Origin: Leucothrix mucor DSM 2157
GTDB lineage: Bacteria > Pseudomonadota > Gammaproteobacteria > Thiotrichales > Thiotrichaceae
Length of the DNA: 64,000 bases
Assembly (NCBI RefSeq): GCF_000419525.1
Contig: NZ_ATTE01000001.1
Location: 1-64,000, forward strand
Direction of reading: 5' to 3'
In this document: in pieces, positions 53,978-63,529 of the stretch
Layout of the letters: each line of letters opens with the position of its first letter
How positions within the stretch are numbered: position 1 is the stretch's first letter
The notes under the pieces: model-generated
Seen by the model: only the letters and a program-made list of their open reading frames with translations
Database searches by the model: none
What the model was told of the DNA's origin: nothing
Made by a program: the position numbers and the translations under genes

Positions 53978-54569
53978 TTAATTCATTAGTCAGGGTCTCA
54001 ATGGAGCTATTGATGCCCAGATCCTGGCACTGAATAATCTCCAGCCCCGCATAGCCGCAAGGGTTGATTCGGGTAAATGGTTCCAGGTCCATATTCACAT
54101 TGAGGCTTAAGCCATGCGTGGTATAGCCTCTGGATACTCGTAAACCTAGGGCAGCAATCTTGCGTTTATTCACATACACGCCAGGCGCATCCGGGTCGGC
54201 ATAAGCATCCACGTCGTAGGTTTTCAGCAGGGTCACAATGGACTCTTCCAGAATAGTCACTAGCTTACGGATGCCTAGTTTGCGGCGGTGAAGATTGAGT
54301 AGTAGATAGATGACTAATTGTCCTGGGCCGTGATAAGTCACTTGGCCACCGCGATCAATCTTCACAACAGGAATATCACCAGCATTTAGAATGTGCTCGG
54401 CTTTGCCGTTAGTGCCAAGGGTAAATACAGGCGGATGCTGTACAACCCAAAGCTCATCAGGGGAGTCTGCATCGCGAGCTCTGGTGAAGCTCTGCATCTC
54501 CCGCCAAGTGGTTTCATAATCACGCAAACCCAGTTGGCGAACAATCACATCGTTGCTTATAGCGCCCAC
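53922..54569 (-). CDS. lipB: Octanoyl-[ACP]:protein N-octanoyltransferase
   Basis: 215 residues. LipB signatures: [40 protein letters not shown], and [31 protein letters not shown] with the catalytic Lys and GFxL-type site, plus the [10 protein letters not shown] Cys. It transfers octanoate from ACP to lipoyl domains. Starts at GTG 54569, overlapping ybeD by 13 nt. LipA, which usually follows, is not in the window. Confidence 0.95.
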   Translation of the reverse strand: MGAISNDVIVRQLGLRDYETTWREMQSFTRARDADSPDELWVVQHPPVFTLGTNGKAEHILNAGDIPVVKIDRGGQVTYHGPGQLVIYLLLNLHRRKLGIRKLVTILEESIVTLLKTYDVDAYADPDAPGVYVNKRKIAALGLRVSRGYTTHGLSLNVNMDLEPFTRINPCGYAGLEIIQCQDLGINSSIETLTNELISHLNQQLPTQMTTLPPA

Positions 54570-54826
54570 AGAATATGTTCGCTAGCCGTCAGATCAAGAT
54601 AGATCGCATCGAGGTGCGGCTTATTTTGAGCATAGACGTTGATGGTCATGCTGGTGAAGTTGCCATTCTTGCTGGCACGCGTGGTAATGCGCTCTACATC
54701 AAACTCCGGATCATGACGATGGCCGATGGTGATAATGGTCTCATGCAGTTCCGGACCCGTCTTTCCCATGGCTTTAATCGTAAAATCGCAAGGAAATTCG
54801 ATTAGCGTGTCTTCTTGTTCACTCAT
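54557..54826 (-). CDS. ybeD: YbeD-family (DUF493) protein
   Basis: 89 residues, the usual length, with the DUF493 core [51 protein letters not shown] and the C-terminal VLWAL-like HILWAL. A small ACT-like fold protein of unknown function, conserved between dacA and lipB, as here. It starts 3 bp after the dacA stop. Confidence 0.92.
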   Translation of the reverse strand: MSEQEDTLIEFPCDFTIKAMGKTGPELHETIITIGHRHDPEFDVERITTRASKNGNFTSMTINVYAQNKPHLDAIYLDLTASEHILWAL

Positions 54827-54829
54827 ATA

Positions 54830-55972
54830 TTACTCCACAAATAACTTTTTGATACTGTCAGTAATATTGGTCCAAGTACCGCCAGTATCAACACTGTCCA
54901 TTGCAACAAGTGGTTTTTGCAGCACAATACGGTCTACATCTTTGATGACAGCCATACCGATTAGGTCGCCACGCTTAACTGGTGCGTCGATAGATTTGTT
55001 AATTTCCATCAAGCCTTTAAGCTGTGAATAATGACCTTTTGGGATGGTGACGTAGAAGTCTTCCATGATGCCAGTAGGGACGGTGGATTTCTCACCCTTC
55101 CAAACGCGTGCCTCAGCCAGTACTGAGTTAGCATCATAAAGTTTGTGAGTTTCGTAAAAGCGGAAGCCGTATTCCAGTAATTGCTGGCTGTAATTGGTGC
55201 GGGCTTTATCGCTCTCTGCGCCAAGAACTACTGCGATCAAACGCATTGAGCCGCGCTGTGCTGAAGAAAGTAGGCAGTAACCAGCACTTTCTGTATGACC
55301 TGTTTTGACGCCATCAACGGTTTTGTCGTGCCACAGTAATTTGTTGCGGTTGTACTGTTTGATTCCGTTGTAGCTGTATTCTTTTTCGCTATAGAGTTTG
55401 TAATGCTCGGGATATTCTTTGATCACTGTACGTGTAAGCTTGGCGATATCGCGAGCGCTCATGTAGTGATTTGGATCAGGCCAGCCAGTTACATTCATAA
55501 AATGAGTGTTCGTCAGTCCTAAGCGGGCAGCTTCAGCATTCATTTTGCGAACAAACTCTTCCTCTGAGCCTGAGCTGTGTTCAGCCAGTGCCACAGCTGC
55601 ATCATTTCCTGATTGGATAATTAAGCCGCTGATCATGCGCTCTAGTGGGACTTTTTTGCCGATCTCAAGAAACATGCGTGAGCCTTCCATCTGCCAGGCT
55701 TTCTCACTTACCAGCACACGGTCTTCAAGCTTGATATTGCCTTTGTCTAATTCTTGATACAGCAGATAGGCCGTCATCAGTTTTGTGATGCTGGCGGGCT
55801 CAATACGTTTATCCGGGTCTTTGGCGGCAAGTTCAGTGCCACTCAAAAAGTCGACCAGCAAATATTGAGCTGCGTCTAATTTTGGAAGTTGTGGGACGCT
55901 ACTATCAGCGAAGGAGGGGGTGAGCAGACTTAGCCACAGACATACGAAAAGGGTGATGGTTCTTACAAACAT
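54830..55972 (-). CDS. dacA: D-alanyl-D-alanine carboxypeptidase (PBP5/6 type)
   Basis: 380 residues: signal peptide (ending PSFAD), SxxK at S61-K64 (PASITKLM), SGN in IQSGNDAAVAL, KTG in VDGVKTGHTESAG. A PBP5 C-terminal domain and an amphipathic anchor helix (NITDSIKKLFVE) complete it. It removes the terminal D-Ala from peptidoglycan stem peptides in the periplasm, bound to the inner-membrane surface. Confidence 0.96.
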   Translation of the reverse strand: MFVRTITLFVCLWLSLLTPSFADSSVPQLPKLDAAQYLLVDFLSGTELAAKDPDKRIEPASITKLMTAYLLYQELDKGNIKLEDRVLVSEKAWQMEGSRMFLEIGKKVPLERMISGLIIQSGNDAAVALAEHSSGSEEEFVRKMNAEAARLGLTNTHFMNVTGWPDPNHYMSARDIAKLTRTVIKEYPEHYKLYSEKEYSYNGIKQYNRNKLLWHDKTVDGVKTGHTESAGYCLLSSAQRGSMRLIAVVLGAESDKARTNYSQQLLEYGFRFYETHKLYDANSVLAEARVWKGEKSTVPTGIMEDFYVTIPKGHYSQLKGLMEINKSIDAPVKRGDLIGMAVIKDVDRIVLQKPLVAMDSVDTGGTWTNITDSIKKLFVE

Positions 55973-56166
55973 ACTTGTTTAAAGCCTCGACAACTGGTTA
56001 AGGTAGCTCCTGCTATATTTTTTCGCGCTAGCCGACATTATAGACTGTGAAGGCAGACCTTACAGCCTCTTTTATGCTATTTCCAGAGTTTATTCGAGGA
56101 TGCTACCGGTGAGAAAATCGCCTGTTAACTGTGCGGATAATGCTCACCGGTTGCTTTGCTGTCAAA

Positions 56167-56640
56167 TTAACTTTCAACAACCTTGAATTGTGAGAGGCCA
56201 TCACTCAGCAGGCTATCTTTAACTTTGTCGATTTGCTCTTGGCGCTTGAATGGGCCAAGGCGAACCATGTGGAGTGTTTTTCCGCTCTTAGTAGTACGTG
56301 ATTCCATCGTCGCATTTGGCAGGCCAATTGAAGACAAGCGAACAAAGGTATCCATTGCTTGCTCAGAATCAGGATAGGTACCCACAACAACGTAGTAATT
56401 CTTGTTAGAGCTTAGTGAATTTTGTGTACTTTGAGGTGCTTGGCGTTGCGTTGTCGCCGAGCTTACGTCAGCAGGCAATGCCAGTGACGGTGGTACCACT
56501 AAGTTAGCCTGATCTTCGCTGTAGGAATCACTTCCTTGGCCGCCCAGTTTGGTAACACTTTTTACAGATTGACTAATTTGGCTACAGCCACCTAGGATGC
56601 CAGCCACAAGTAGTAGCGACAGAGTGCTTCTTATTTTCAT
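56167..56640 (-). CDS. SPOR-domain lipoprotein
   Basis: 157 residues with a lipoprotein signal (LLVAGILGGC, lipobox Cys near 19). A Ser/Gln/Pro-rich linker follows, then a C-terminal SPOR domain (about 82-155: YYVVVGTYPDSEQAMDTFVRLSSIG, MVRLGPFKRQEQIDKVKDSL). SPOR domains bind denuded glycan strands at division sites. It lies in the position where rlpA occurs in many gammaproteobacteria, but I see no double-psi barrel domain. It is probably co-transcribed between rodA and dacA. Confidence 0.85.
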   Translation of the reverse strand: MKIRSTLSLLLVAGILGGCSQISQSVKSVTKLGGQGSDSYSEDQANLVVPPSLALPADVSSATTQRQAPQSTQNSLSSNKNYYVVVGTYPDSEQAMDTFVRLSSIGLPNATMESRTTKSGKTLHMVRLGPFKRQEQIDKVKDSLLSDGLSQFKVVES

Positions 56641-56760
56641 TATTGTCCCCTGAATCAGGTTTTATATTATTATTAGTATCGCTCAGCCCAAGCGATTGTC
56701 GTTTATATTAACATAATTTTTTGAAATGTCTTATGCTGGCTGGTTAAGCGGCGAGTTTGC

Positions 56761-57876
56761 TTAGGACTCGTCATAGCCGATTTTTCGCTTCTTTAAGCCC
56801 ATTAGTAGGCCAAAAGCCGCCATTAGCGTAACCATTGAGGTGCCGCCGTAGCTGATAAGTGGTAGTGGAACTCCGACAACTGGCAGTACGCCGCTAACCA
56901 TTCCGGTATTCACCAATAAATAAACGAAAAAGGTCAGGCTTAAACTACCACCAAGCAACCTTGAAAACGTATCAACACCACGCGTTGCAAGGTGCAACCC
57001 TCGTAAAATAATAAAGATGTAAATACCAAACAAAATCAAATTGCCGAGTAGGCCAAATTCTTCACCAAAAATAGCGAAGATAAAGTCGGTGTGGCGCTCA
57101 GGTAAGAAGTCTAAACGGGACTGATCTCCGTTTAACCAGCCTTTTCCGTATACGCCACCAGAGCCAATGGCGATTGTCGATTGCGTGATTTGATAACCCG
57201 TGCCGAGCTTATCAGAGCCGGGGTCTAGTAAGGTCATTACGCGTTGGCGCTGATAGTCTTCCATGCCAAAGAAGAATAGTAGAGGAGCTGCCCCCATGAC
57301 TGCTGCAAATAACAATAGCAGCCACTTCCAGGCAATACCTGCAAAGTAGATAACAAAGAATCCAGCGCTTCCGATCAGCAGGGCGGTACCAAGGTCGGGT
57401 TGTTTGGCGATTAATAGCATCGGTACTGCAACGAGTGCTGCGGCGATGATATTGTCTTTAAACTTTGGGGGGAGGGTCTTTCTGGAGAAGTAACTGGCCA
57501 CCATCATGGGGACTGCGAGCTTCATTACCTCGGAAGGTTGAAAGCGAATCGCCCCAAGCTCCAGCCAACGTTGAGCACCACCACCCATTGAACCTTGGTA
57601 TAACACCAGAACTAATAAAGCGATACCGCCAAAGTAGACCCAAATCGACCACTGGCTGAGTATATGACTGGGTACTTGTGCGGCGACGAGCATCACCACC
57701 GCAGCAATAAACAGGTGGATAAAGTGCTTCTCCATCATCACCACATTTTCACCACTGGCGCTGTGCAAGGTAATGCCGCCAAGGGTTAGGAGGATAATCA
57801 ATGCGATTAATAACACTAAATCAAGCTTTGATAGTACTTCCCAGGCAAGGCGAAAAATACCCATTGAGTTATTCAT
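56761..57876 (-). CDS. rodA: Peptidoglycan glycosyltransferase RodA
   Basis: The start is ATG 57876, with TGAGG ten bases upstream; a TTG at 57885 is also in frame. 371 residues and about ten helices. SEDS motifs are visible: QPDLGTALLI, GSGGVYGKGWLNGDQSRLDFLPERHTDFIFA and VGVPLPLISYGGTSM. Polymerises lipid II during elongation together with PBP2, encoded 24 bp upstream. Confidence 0.95.
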   Translation of the reverse strand: MNNSMGIFRLAWEVLSKLDLVLLIALIILLTLGGITLHSASGENVVMMEKHFIHLFIAAVVMLVAAQVPSHILSQWSIWVYFGGIALLVLVLYQGSMGGGAQRWLELGAIRFQPSEVMKLAVPMMVASYFSRKTLPPKFKDNIIAAALVAVPMLLIAKQPDLGTALLIGSAGFFVIYFAGIAWKWLLLLFAAVMGAAPLLFFFGMEDYQRQRVMTLLDPGSDKLGTGYQITQSTIAIGSGGVYGKGWLNGDQSRLDFLPERHTDFIFAIFGEEFGLLGNLILFGIYIFIILRGLHLATRGVDTFSRLLGGSLSLTFFVYLLVNTGMVSGVLPVVGVPLPLISYGGTSMVTLMAAFGLLMGLKKRKIGYDES

Positions 57877-57900
57877 ATGCGACAAGCCTCAGTACTATCT

Positions 57901-59823
57901 TTAAGTGCGATCATTATTTTTCTTGTTAACTTGAGTGGTTTTTACCTCGCCTTCCTCGGGCTTTTCAGCTTCGATTTGTACAGGTTTGGGGAGTAAGTAA
58001 GTGTCTAGTAGCTCACGTGCCATCGGCGCTGCCACCGCGCTACCGCCGCCGCCATTCTCAACAATGATTGATAAGGCAATGCGAGGATTTTCCAGCGGTG
58101 CAAAAGCCACAAATAAGGAGTGGTCGTGAAGCTTCTTGGCAAGTTTTGAGGCGTTATAGGTTTTGTTCTGCGCAATTCCAAAGACTTGAGCAGTACCTGT
58201 TTTACCCGCGAAACGATATTTGGCGCCAGCACCGGAGCGTCTTGCTGTTCCCATCGGACCATGAACCACATTGACCATGCCTTGAATGACCGCATCCCAG
58301 TGTGCATCGGTGGCCTTAATGCTGGGTAGGCGTTTAGGTACAACCACTTTTTCAGGTAAATCACGTGAGGTTCTAACCGACTTCAATACGTGGGGCATAA
58401 CGCGTTGTCCACGCATTGCAACCGCTCCGGTCGCATGAGCTAGTTGTAGCGGTGATGCCGTCCAATAACCTTGACCGATCCCGATATTAACGGTATCGCC
58501 AGGGTACCAGCTTGTTTTGTAACGCTTCTTTTTCCATTCAGGGGTTGGGATAAGACCAGAGCGCTCGTGCGGTAAATCGATTCCGGTTTTCTGTCCAAAG
58601 CCAAATTCGCGCATGGCTACGGAGAACCGATCAATACCCATACGATAGGCCAGATCATAAAAATAGACATCGCAGGATTGGTAAATCGCACGGTTCAAAG
58701 AAATATGACCATGGCCTGTTTTTTTCCAGCAGCGATAACGATGTTTGGTCCCTGGAATTTGAAAGAAGCCGCGGCCATAGACTGTGCGCTTTTCATTAAC
58801 AACGCCAGCTTCTAAACCAGCCAATCCTGTAATTGGTTTAATGGTTGAGCCTGGTGGGTAGGCGCCTTGCAAAGCACGGTTAAACAGTGGCCGACCGGGG
58901 TCATCGCGTAAGGCATTGTAGTCTTTGTAGGAGATGCCATTCACAAATAAGTTGGAATCAAACATCGGTACGCTAACCATGGCCAAAATTTCACCATTGC
59001 GAGGGTCGAGTGCCACGATAGCACCACGCTTTCCTTGTAATAGTGTCTCGGCTTTGGTTTGAAGCTCCAGATCAATACTTAAGAATAGGTCTTCACCTGA
59101 AATAGGGGACTGTTCTTCCAGTGTGCGCTGTGGCTCACTGTGTGCATCCATTTCAACCTGTTTGAAACCTGCTTTGCCGTGCAGTCTGGATTCATAGAAT
59201 TTTTCAATGCCAGTTTTGCCGATATGGGTAGAGCCTTTGTATTCGTTTTTACCCAATCTTTCTAGGTCGCGTGTATCGATACGTCCCACATAGCCGATGA
59301 CATGAGAGGCGACAGAACCTAAAGGATAAACCCGCTCGGTGCGGATATTGACTGCAAAGCCCGGAAATCGGTAACGATTCACAGAAAAAATAGAGATCTC
59401 TTCCGGCGTTAGCGCTGAGCGTAAGACAACAGGCTGAAAGCGCGAGTTAACCCGAAGCTGCTGTTTAAACTTGTGAATATCTTTGGCCGTAATTGGAATG
59501 AGTTTTTGTAGCAGGCCGATGTTTTCATCAAGCTCAGTTGCTTTATCGCGAACCACTTCCAGTACATATTCGATTTTATTGTCAGCAAGTACCACACCAT
59601 TGCGATCGTAAATTTGACCACGAACTGGGGGGATTGGAATACGCTTTTGGTAGTTTTCCTGAGCAAGCTCAGTCAGGTGCTCATGCTGTGAAACCTGAAG
59701 ATAAAACAGCCTGACGCTGATTGCTGAGAGCAGCATAACCACGACGCATGCCGCAACAATTGCTCGTGAGCGGAAGAGAAGGTGTTCTTCTTTTTCGTCT
59801 TTTAGTATTTTACTTTCCGACAT
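57901..59823 (-). CDS. mrdA: Penicillin-binding protein 2 (elongation transpeptidase)
   Basis: 640 residues. One membrane helix (about 27-46), a PBP dimerisation domain, and a transpeptidase domain with SxxK at S326 (PPGSTIKPI), SCD in IYQSCDVYFYD, and KTG in FAGKTGTAQVF. It cross-links peptidoglycan in the elongasome with RodA. The C-terminal tail is extended and charged (VQIEAEKPEEGEVKTTQVNKK), with no role known. Confidence 0.96.
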   Translation of the reverse strand: MSESKILKDEKEEHLLFRSRAIVAACVVVMLLSAISVRLFYLQVSQHEHLTELAQENYQKRIPIPPVRGQIYDRNGVVLADNKIEYVLEVVRDKATELDENIGLLQKLIPITAKDIHKFKQQLRVNSRFQPVVLRSALTPEEISIFSVNRYRFPGFAVNIRTERVYPLGSVASHVIGYVGRIDTRDLERLGKNEYKGSTHIGKTGIEKFYESRLHGKAGFKQVEMDAHSEPQRTLEEQSPISGEDLFLSIDLELQTKAETLLQGKRGAIVALDPRNGEILAMVSVPMFDSNLFVNGISYKDYNALRDDPGRPLFNRALQGAYPPGSTIKPITGLAGLEAGVVNEKRTVYGRGFFQIPGTKHRYRCWKKTGHGHISLNRAIYQSCDVYFYDLAYRMGIDRFSVAMREFGFGQKTGIDLPHERSGLIPTPEWKKKRYKTSWYPGDTVNIGIGQGYWTASPLQLAHATGAVAMRGQRVMPHVLKSVRTSRDLPEKVVVPKRLPSIKATDAHWDAVIQGMVNVVHGPMGTARRSGAGAKYRFAGKTGTAQVFGIAQNKTYNASKLAKKLHDHSLFVAFAPLENPRIALSIIVENGGGGSAVAAPMARELLDTYLLPKPVQIEAEKPEEGEVKTTQVNKKNNDRT

Positions 59824-59856
59824 CGTCGCCGCAGTAGTTAGAGAATCGATTATATG

Positions 59857-59889
59857 AAAACGGACTGTACTAAATTAGCACAGTCCGTC
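59857..59889 (-). terminator. Terminator between ppa and mrdA
   Basis: On the minus strand the hairpin ACGGACTGT/ACAGTCCGT with an 11-base loop is followed by four T, 50 bp after the ppa stop. It separates ppa from the mrdA unit. Confidence 0.8.
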
Positions 59890-59939
59890 AATTATTGTTA
59901 TTACTATCGAGTTAACACTTTTTGATCATTCAGAGCGAC

Positions 59940-60467
59940 TTACTTAGAGTAAGCTTCAACACTTTCCTGGATCGCTTGACGTGCTGCAGCTGCATCAGCC
60001 CAATCGTCAATTTTTACCCACTTTCCTTTCTCAAGCTGCTTGTAGTGCTCAAAGAAATGCTCGATTTGCTGAAGTAGCAACTCAGGCAGGTCTGTGTAGT
60101 TTTGAATGTTGTCGTACTGAGTTGACAGTTTGCCAGCTGGCACTGCAACGATCTTTACATCTCCGCCGCCTTCATCAGACATGTTCAAAACGCCAACTGG
60201 GCGAGCTGGGATAACACAGCCATGAACAAGAGGCTCTGGAGTAACAACCAATACGTCAATCGGGTCGCCATCATCTGCCAGAGTGTGCGGTACGAAACCG
60301 TAGTTTGCTGGGTAGAACATTGGAGCAGTCATGAAGCGGTCAACCATCAACGCACCGCTGTCTTTATCAACTTCGTACTTTACAGGTGAAGCGTTAGCAG
60401 GGATTTCGATGATAACGTTAACGTTATTGGGTACATCTTTTCCTACGGAGAGTTTGTCGATATTCAT
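59940..60467 (-). CDS. ppa: Inorganic pyrophosphatase (family I)
   Basis: 175 residues, same size as the E. coli enzyme. Active-site motifs: [47 protein letters not shown] (metal-binding Asp cluster) and KIVAVPAGK. Hydrolyses PPi to drive biosynthetic reactions; cytoplasmic. It has its own promoter region and terminator. Confidence 0.97.
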   Translation of the reverse strand: MNIDKLSVGKDVPNNVNVIIEIPANASPVKYEVDKDSGALMVDRFMTAPMFYPANYGFVPHTLADDGDPIDVLVVTPEPLVHGCVIPARPVGVLNMSDEGGGDVKIVAVPAGKLSTQYDNIQNYTDLPELLLQQIEHFFEHYKQLEKGKWVKIDDWADAAAARQAIQESVEAYSK

Positions 60468-60784
60468 CGTCTGAGTTCCTTTAGATGTGGAAATAAATTT
60501 GTCGCAGCATTATAACGAACCTAGGTGTGGTGCACTACGGCTAATCTTCTGGGCTGTTGAAATTTAGGGCTTATCTTAAAATCCTAATAGTCGCTATAGC
60601 ATTGTCTGGATAAAAAATCAGAGAGGCTACTGATTTATAAGAGTGATGCACTTGGCTTTATTGGCTAGAGCAAGTGTTTTTATGTGACAAAGTAGGGCGC
60701 ACTCTATATTATGCCGAGCAGTATGCGCTGAGATTATGATGTGCTTTTCTCCCATTTAGTTAATACAGAATTAAGTAATCCAAA
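60468..60784. other. Intergenic region, divergent ppa / DUF2058 genes
   Basis: 317 bp, A/T-rich. It must carry the promoters of both divergent genes. I see no RNA gene, repeat or clear palindrome. Confidence 0.5.
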
Positions 60785-61327
60785 ATGAGTTCTATTCGAG
60801 ACCAACTGTTAAAGGCTGGTTTGGTAACTGAAGAGCAGGTTAAACAGGCAGAGACTAAGCCTAAATCTGTAAAAAAGAGTGCCAAGCCAAATAATAAAAA
60901 TAAAGCCGCTAATTCAGGCAGTAACCGTAACAAGCGTGCTGAGAAGCCTGCCAAGACGCATGAGCCTAGTGATCTCGAGCTGTTTTATAAGCAGCGATCT
61001 GCGACTGAGAAAGCAGAGCAGGCAGAGCAGGAAAAGCAACGCAAAGAAGCGGCTAGGGTTCGTAAGATAAACCGGGCAAAGATTGGTGCGTTGATTCGTG
61101 ACAATGCGAAAAACGAAGAGTCGGCTGATATTCGCTATAACTTTGTTGTTGGTAGTTCAGTTAAATACTTGTTTGTTACTGAGGCTCAGCAAGAGCTACT
61201 TTCTGCCGGAGAACTAGCCATTGCCTTCTTGGGCGAGCGACGTTGCCTGATCACCCCGGAAGTTGCCGATCAAATCCAAGCAATCGAATCTTCAAGATTA
61301 ATCATTCGTTTTGAACCGGAAAATTAA
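60785..61327 (+). CDS. YaiL-type DUF2058 protein
   Basis: 180 residues. The start IRDQLLKAGLVTEEQVKQAE and the charged helical middle match the DUF2058/YaiL family, as does the C-terminal region (NFVVGSSVKYLFVTEAQQELLSAGELAIA). The centre is a Lys/Ala/Asn-rich basic coil likely to bind nucleic acid; YaiL-type proteins are abundant, nucleoid- or ribosome-associated candidates without assigned function. Confidence 0.85.
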   Translation: MSSIRDQLLKAGLVTEEQVKQAETKPKSVKKSAKPNNKNKAANSGSNRNKRAEKPAKTHEPSDLELFYKQRSATEKAEQAEQEKQRKEAARVRKINRAKIGALIRDNAKNEESADIRYNFVVGSSVKYLFVTEAQQELLSAGELAIAFLGERRCLITPEVADQIQAIESSRLIIRFEPEN

Positions 61328-61470
61328 TAATAACCACTAACGGTTTTTCCTGACAGAAAAAACAAATCACACGTTTAGAGTTTTCATGCAATGTCTCTAC
61401 CGAGTACTTGCGTGAAAGCTTGAGTGTGCTTCATTAAATAATTTTATATAAATATAGAGAGAAAAAGAAA

Positions 61471-61866
61471 ATGGGTATGATTGCTGAATTTAAAGAATTT
61501 GCACTGAAAGGTAACTTGGTCGATATGGCTGCAGGTATCATCATCGGTGCTGCAATCGGTAAAGTTGTTTCATCATTAGTTAGCGATATTATCATGCCAC
61601 CAATTGGTGTGATGATGGGTGGCGTTGACTTCACAGACCTCTCTTATGTGATTCAGGAAGCGGCAGGGGATGTTCCTGCGGTAGCAATTAACTACGGAGC
61701 ATTTGCTCAGACATTCATCGATTTCATGATTGTAGCAATGGCTATTTTCTTGATCATTAAATTGATGAACAAGGCGCAACGTAAGCAGGAACCAGAGCCT
61801 GAGCCAGCTGGCCCAAGCAGCGAAGATCTGTTGGTTGAGATCCGTGATTTGCTGAAAAAAGCATAA
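61471..61866 (+). CDS. mscL: Large-conductance mechanosensitive channel
   Basis: 131 residues. [40 protein letters not shown] (first helix with the gating glycines), a periplasmic loop, a second helix ([19 protein letters not shown]), then a Pro/Glu linker and the C-terminal bundle helix ([11 protein letters not shown]). Forms a pentameric tension-gated pore that releases solutes on hypo-osmotic shock. Followed by a strong terminator. Confidence 0.97.
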   Translation: MGMIAEFKEFALKGNLVDMAAGIIIGAAIGKVVSSLVSDIIMPPIGVMMGGVDFTDLSYVIQEAAGDVPAVAINYGAFAQTFIDFMIVAMAIFLIIKLMNKAQRKQEPEPEPAGPSSEDLLVEIRDLLKKA

Positions 61867-61873
61867 AAATATT

Positions 61874-61906
61874 GCAGGCCCGTCTACTTAGGCGGGCCTG
61901 CTTTAA
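61874..61906. terminator. Terminator after mscL (also before gmk end)
   Basis: Stem GCAGGCCCG/CGGGCCTGC (61874-61882, 61893-61901) with a 10-base loop, then TTT. It lies between the convergent genes mscL and gmk and could serve both. Confidence 0.88.
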
Positions 61907-61912
61907 AACCGA

Positions 61913-62527
61913 TTAATCGATTAATGCTCTTAGTATGTCAGCATTGCGTAATTCAGCTTTGCTTAGTTTGACTCTTTGGCTTACAAAGATACTCTGCAGT
62001 TCCTCTAGCGCCTTTTCAAAATCCTGATTAATGATGACATAGTCATACTCTGAAAAGTGAGTCGCATCCTCTTTTGCCTGAGACAAACGTCTGGCAATAA
62101 CTTCATCTGAATCCTGATTTCTTGATTGTAAACGCTGCTCTAAGGCTTCAATTGACGGTGGCAGTATAAAGATGCTGCATGCTTCGGGTTCCAATACTCT
62201 AATTTGCTGGGCACCTTGCCAGTCAATTTCAAGAATGACATCAATGCCTTGTTCCAGGCGTTCCTTAACCGTTGACTTAGACGTGCCATAGAAGTTATCA
62301 AAAACTTGCGCATACTCTAAAAACACGCCCGCCTCAATACCTTCCTTGAAGCTTTCAACCGACACAAAGTGATAATGCTGACCGTGAATCTCACCATCCC
62401 GTGTTGGACGCGTGGTATGAGAAACCGAGACTTCGATACCTGAGTTCTTTTCCAGTAGAGCACTGATCAGGCTGGTTTTTCCGGCACCCGAAGGTGCTGA
62501 GATAATATACAGTGTTCCAAGTGTCAT
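61913..62527 (-). CDS. gmk: Guanylate kinase
   Basis: The start is ATG 62527 (MTLGTLYIISAPSGAGK); a codon four residues earlier is in frame. 204 residues: P-loop APSGAGKTSL, GMP-binding VSHTTRPTRDGEIHGQHYHFV and EYAQVFDNFYGTSK, DIDWQGAQQI-type motif (EIDWQGAQQIR). Phosphorylates GMP to GDP. rpoZ, often the next gene, is not in this position. Confidence 0.96.
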   Translation of the reverse strand: MTLGTLYIISAPSGAGKTSLISALLEKNSGIEVSVSHTTRPTRDGEIHGQHYHFVSVESFKEGIEAGVFLEYAQVFDNFYGTSKSTVKERLEQGIDVILEIDWQGAQQIRVLEPEACSIFILPPSIEALEQRLQSRNQDSDEVIARRLSQAKEDATHFSEYDYVIINQDFEKALEELQSIFVSQRVKLSKAELRNADILRALID

Positions 62528-62592
62528 AACAGATTCCACAACCGTGAGGCTCTCTTAAATAATGCAGGATTGTAGCGCGAAACGGTTATCGG

Positions 62593-63135
62593 CTAAACAG
62601 TTTCTGAGCGCCAAAGGCCATTGTCGAGGCCATCAATAGTCCATGAGCCAACCCGATATCGGATTAGCCTTAGAGTGGGTAGACCTACTGCGGAAGTCAT
62701 TCGGCGCACTTGTCGGTTGCGACCTTCGCTGATGGTGATTTCAATCCAATGATCCGGCACACTTTTGCGCTCTCTCACTGGTGGGGTACGCGGCCATAAG
62801 ATGTGTGGTTCTGCCATAAGGCGTGCTTTGGCTGGGCGTGTCATACCGTCTTTAAGTAAAACGCCGTCGCGTAATTGCTGAAGTGCAGTCTCATCCGGTG
62901 CACCCTCAACTTGCACCCAGTAACATTTCGACATCTTTTTTGCAGGGTTGGCGATGCGGTGCTGTAACTTGCCGTCATCAGTGAGCAGTAATAAACCTTC
63001 GCTGTCTTTATCTAGTCTTCCCGCAGGATAGCAGCCGGGAGCCTCGATAAAATCTGCTAAGCTGTTAACACCCTCTTCAGCGGTAAACTGAGAGAGAACC
63101 CCATAAGGTTTATTAAATAAAATCAGTTGTGCCAT
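62593..63135 (-). CDS. rluE: rRNA large-subunit pseudouridine synthase, RluE type
   Basis: 180 residues. [15 protein letters not shown], the catalytic Asp in [20 protein letters not shown], and the C-terminal [27 protein letters not shown] fit the small RsuA/RluE group that lacks an S4 domain. Isomerises a uridine in 23S rRNA (U2457 for E. coli RluE). Ends 65 bp before gmk. Confidence 0.9.
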   Translation of the reverse strand: MAQLILFNKPYGVLSQFTAEEGVNSLADFIEAPGCYPAGRLDKDSEGLLLLTDDGKLQHRIANPAKKMSKCYWVQVEGAPDETALQQLRDGVLLKDGMTRPAKARLMAEPHILWPRTPPVRERKSVPDHWIEITISEGRNRQVRRMTSAVGLPTLRLIRYRVGSWTIDGLDNGLWRSETV

Positions 63136-63145
63136 GGTACTTGTC

Positions 63146-63529
63146 TCATAATTTCTTTTTCACAATGGCGTCTTTTAAAAAGCCATATTGTGGATACTGA
63201 TGAATAACTCGCAGCTTGGCGTTACTCGCCTTAAAGTGTGAGTTGAATGGGCCGATCTGTACTTGATAGAGGGAGGTGCCTTGTGAGTCATGGGTTTTTA
63301 CAAAGGCGGGAAAGCCATGCATCATTAAGGTGTTTTTTATGCCCTCTGCCTTCTCAGCGCTCTGGCTGGAAAGAAATTGCACAACGTGACTTTTCATCAA
63401 CTGCGGAGACAGTTTTGTTGAGGTATAAGGTGGGTTGGACTTTACGGTTTGCCAGTTAGCTTGTGTAGCAGAGTTAATAAGTAGTGACAGACATATGATT
63501 GCTGTTATTTTAAAAGGGATGTTATTCAT
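63146..63529 (-). CDS. Secreted SPOR-domain-like protein
   Basis: 127 residues with a cleavable signal peptide (ending SATQAN). The rest resembles a single SPOR domain ([28 protein letters not shown], then [25 protein letters not shown]). No lipobox, so it is likely soluble in the periplasm. It stops 10 bp before rluE and may be co-transcribed. Glycan binding is inferred. Confidence 0.75.
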   Translation of the reverse strand: MNNIPFKITAIICLSLLINSATQANWQTVKSNPPYTSTKLSPQLMKSHVVQFLSSQSAEKAEGIKNTLMMHGFPAFVKTHDSQGTSLYQVQIGPFNSHFKASNAKLRVIHQYPQYGFLKDAIVKKKL

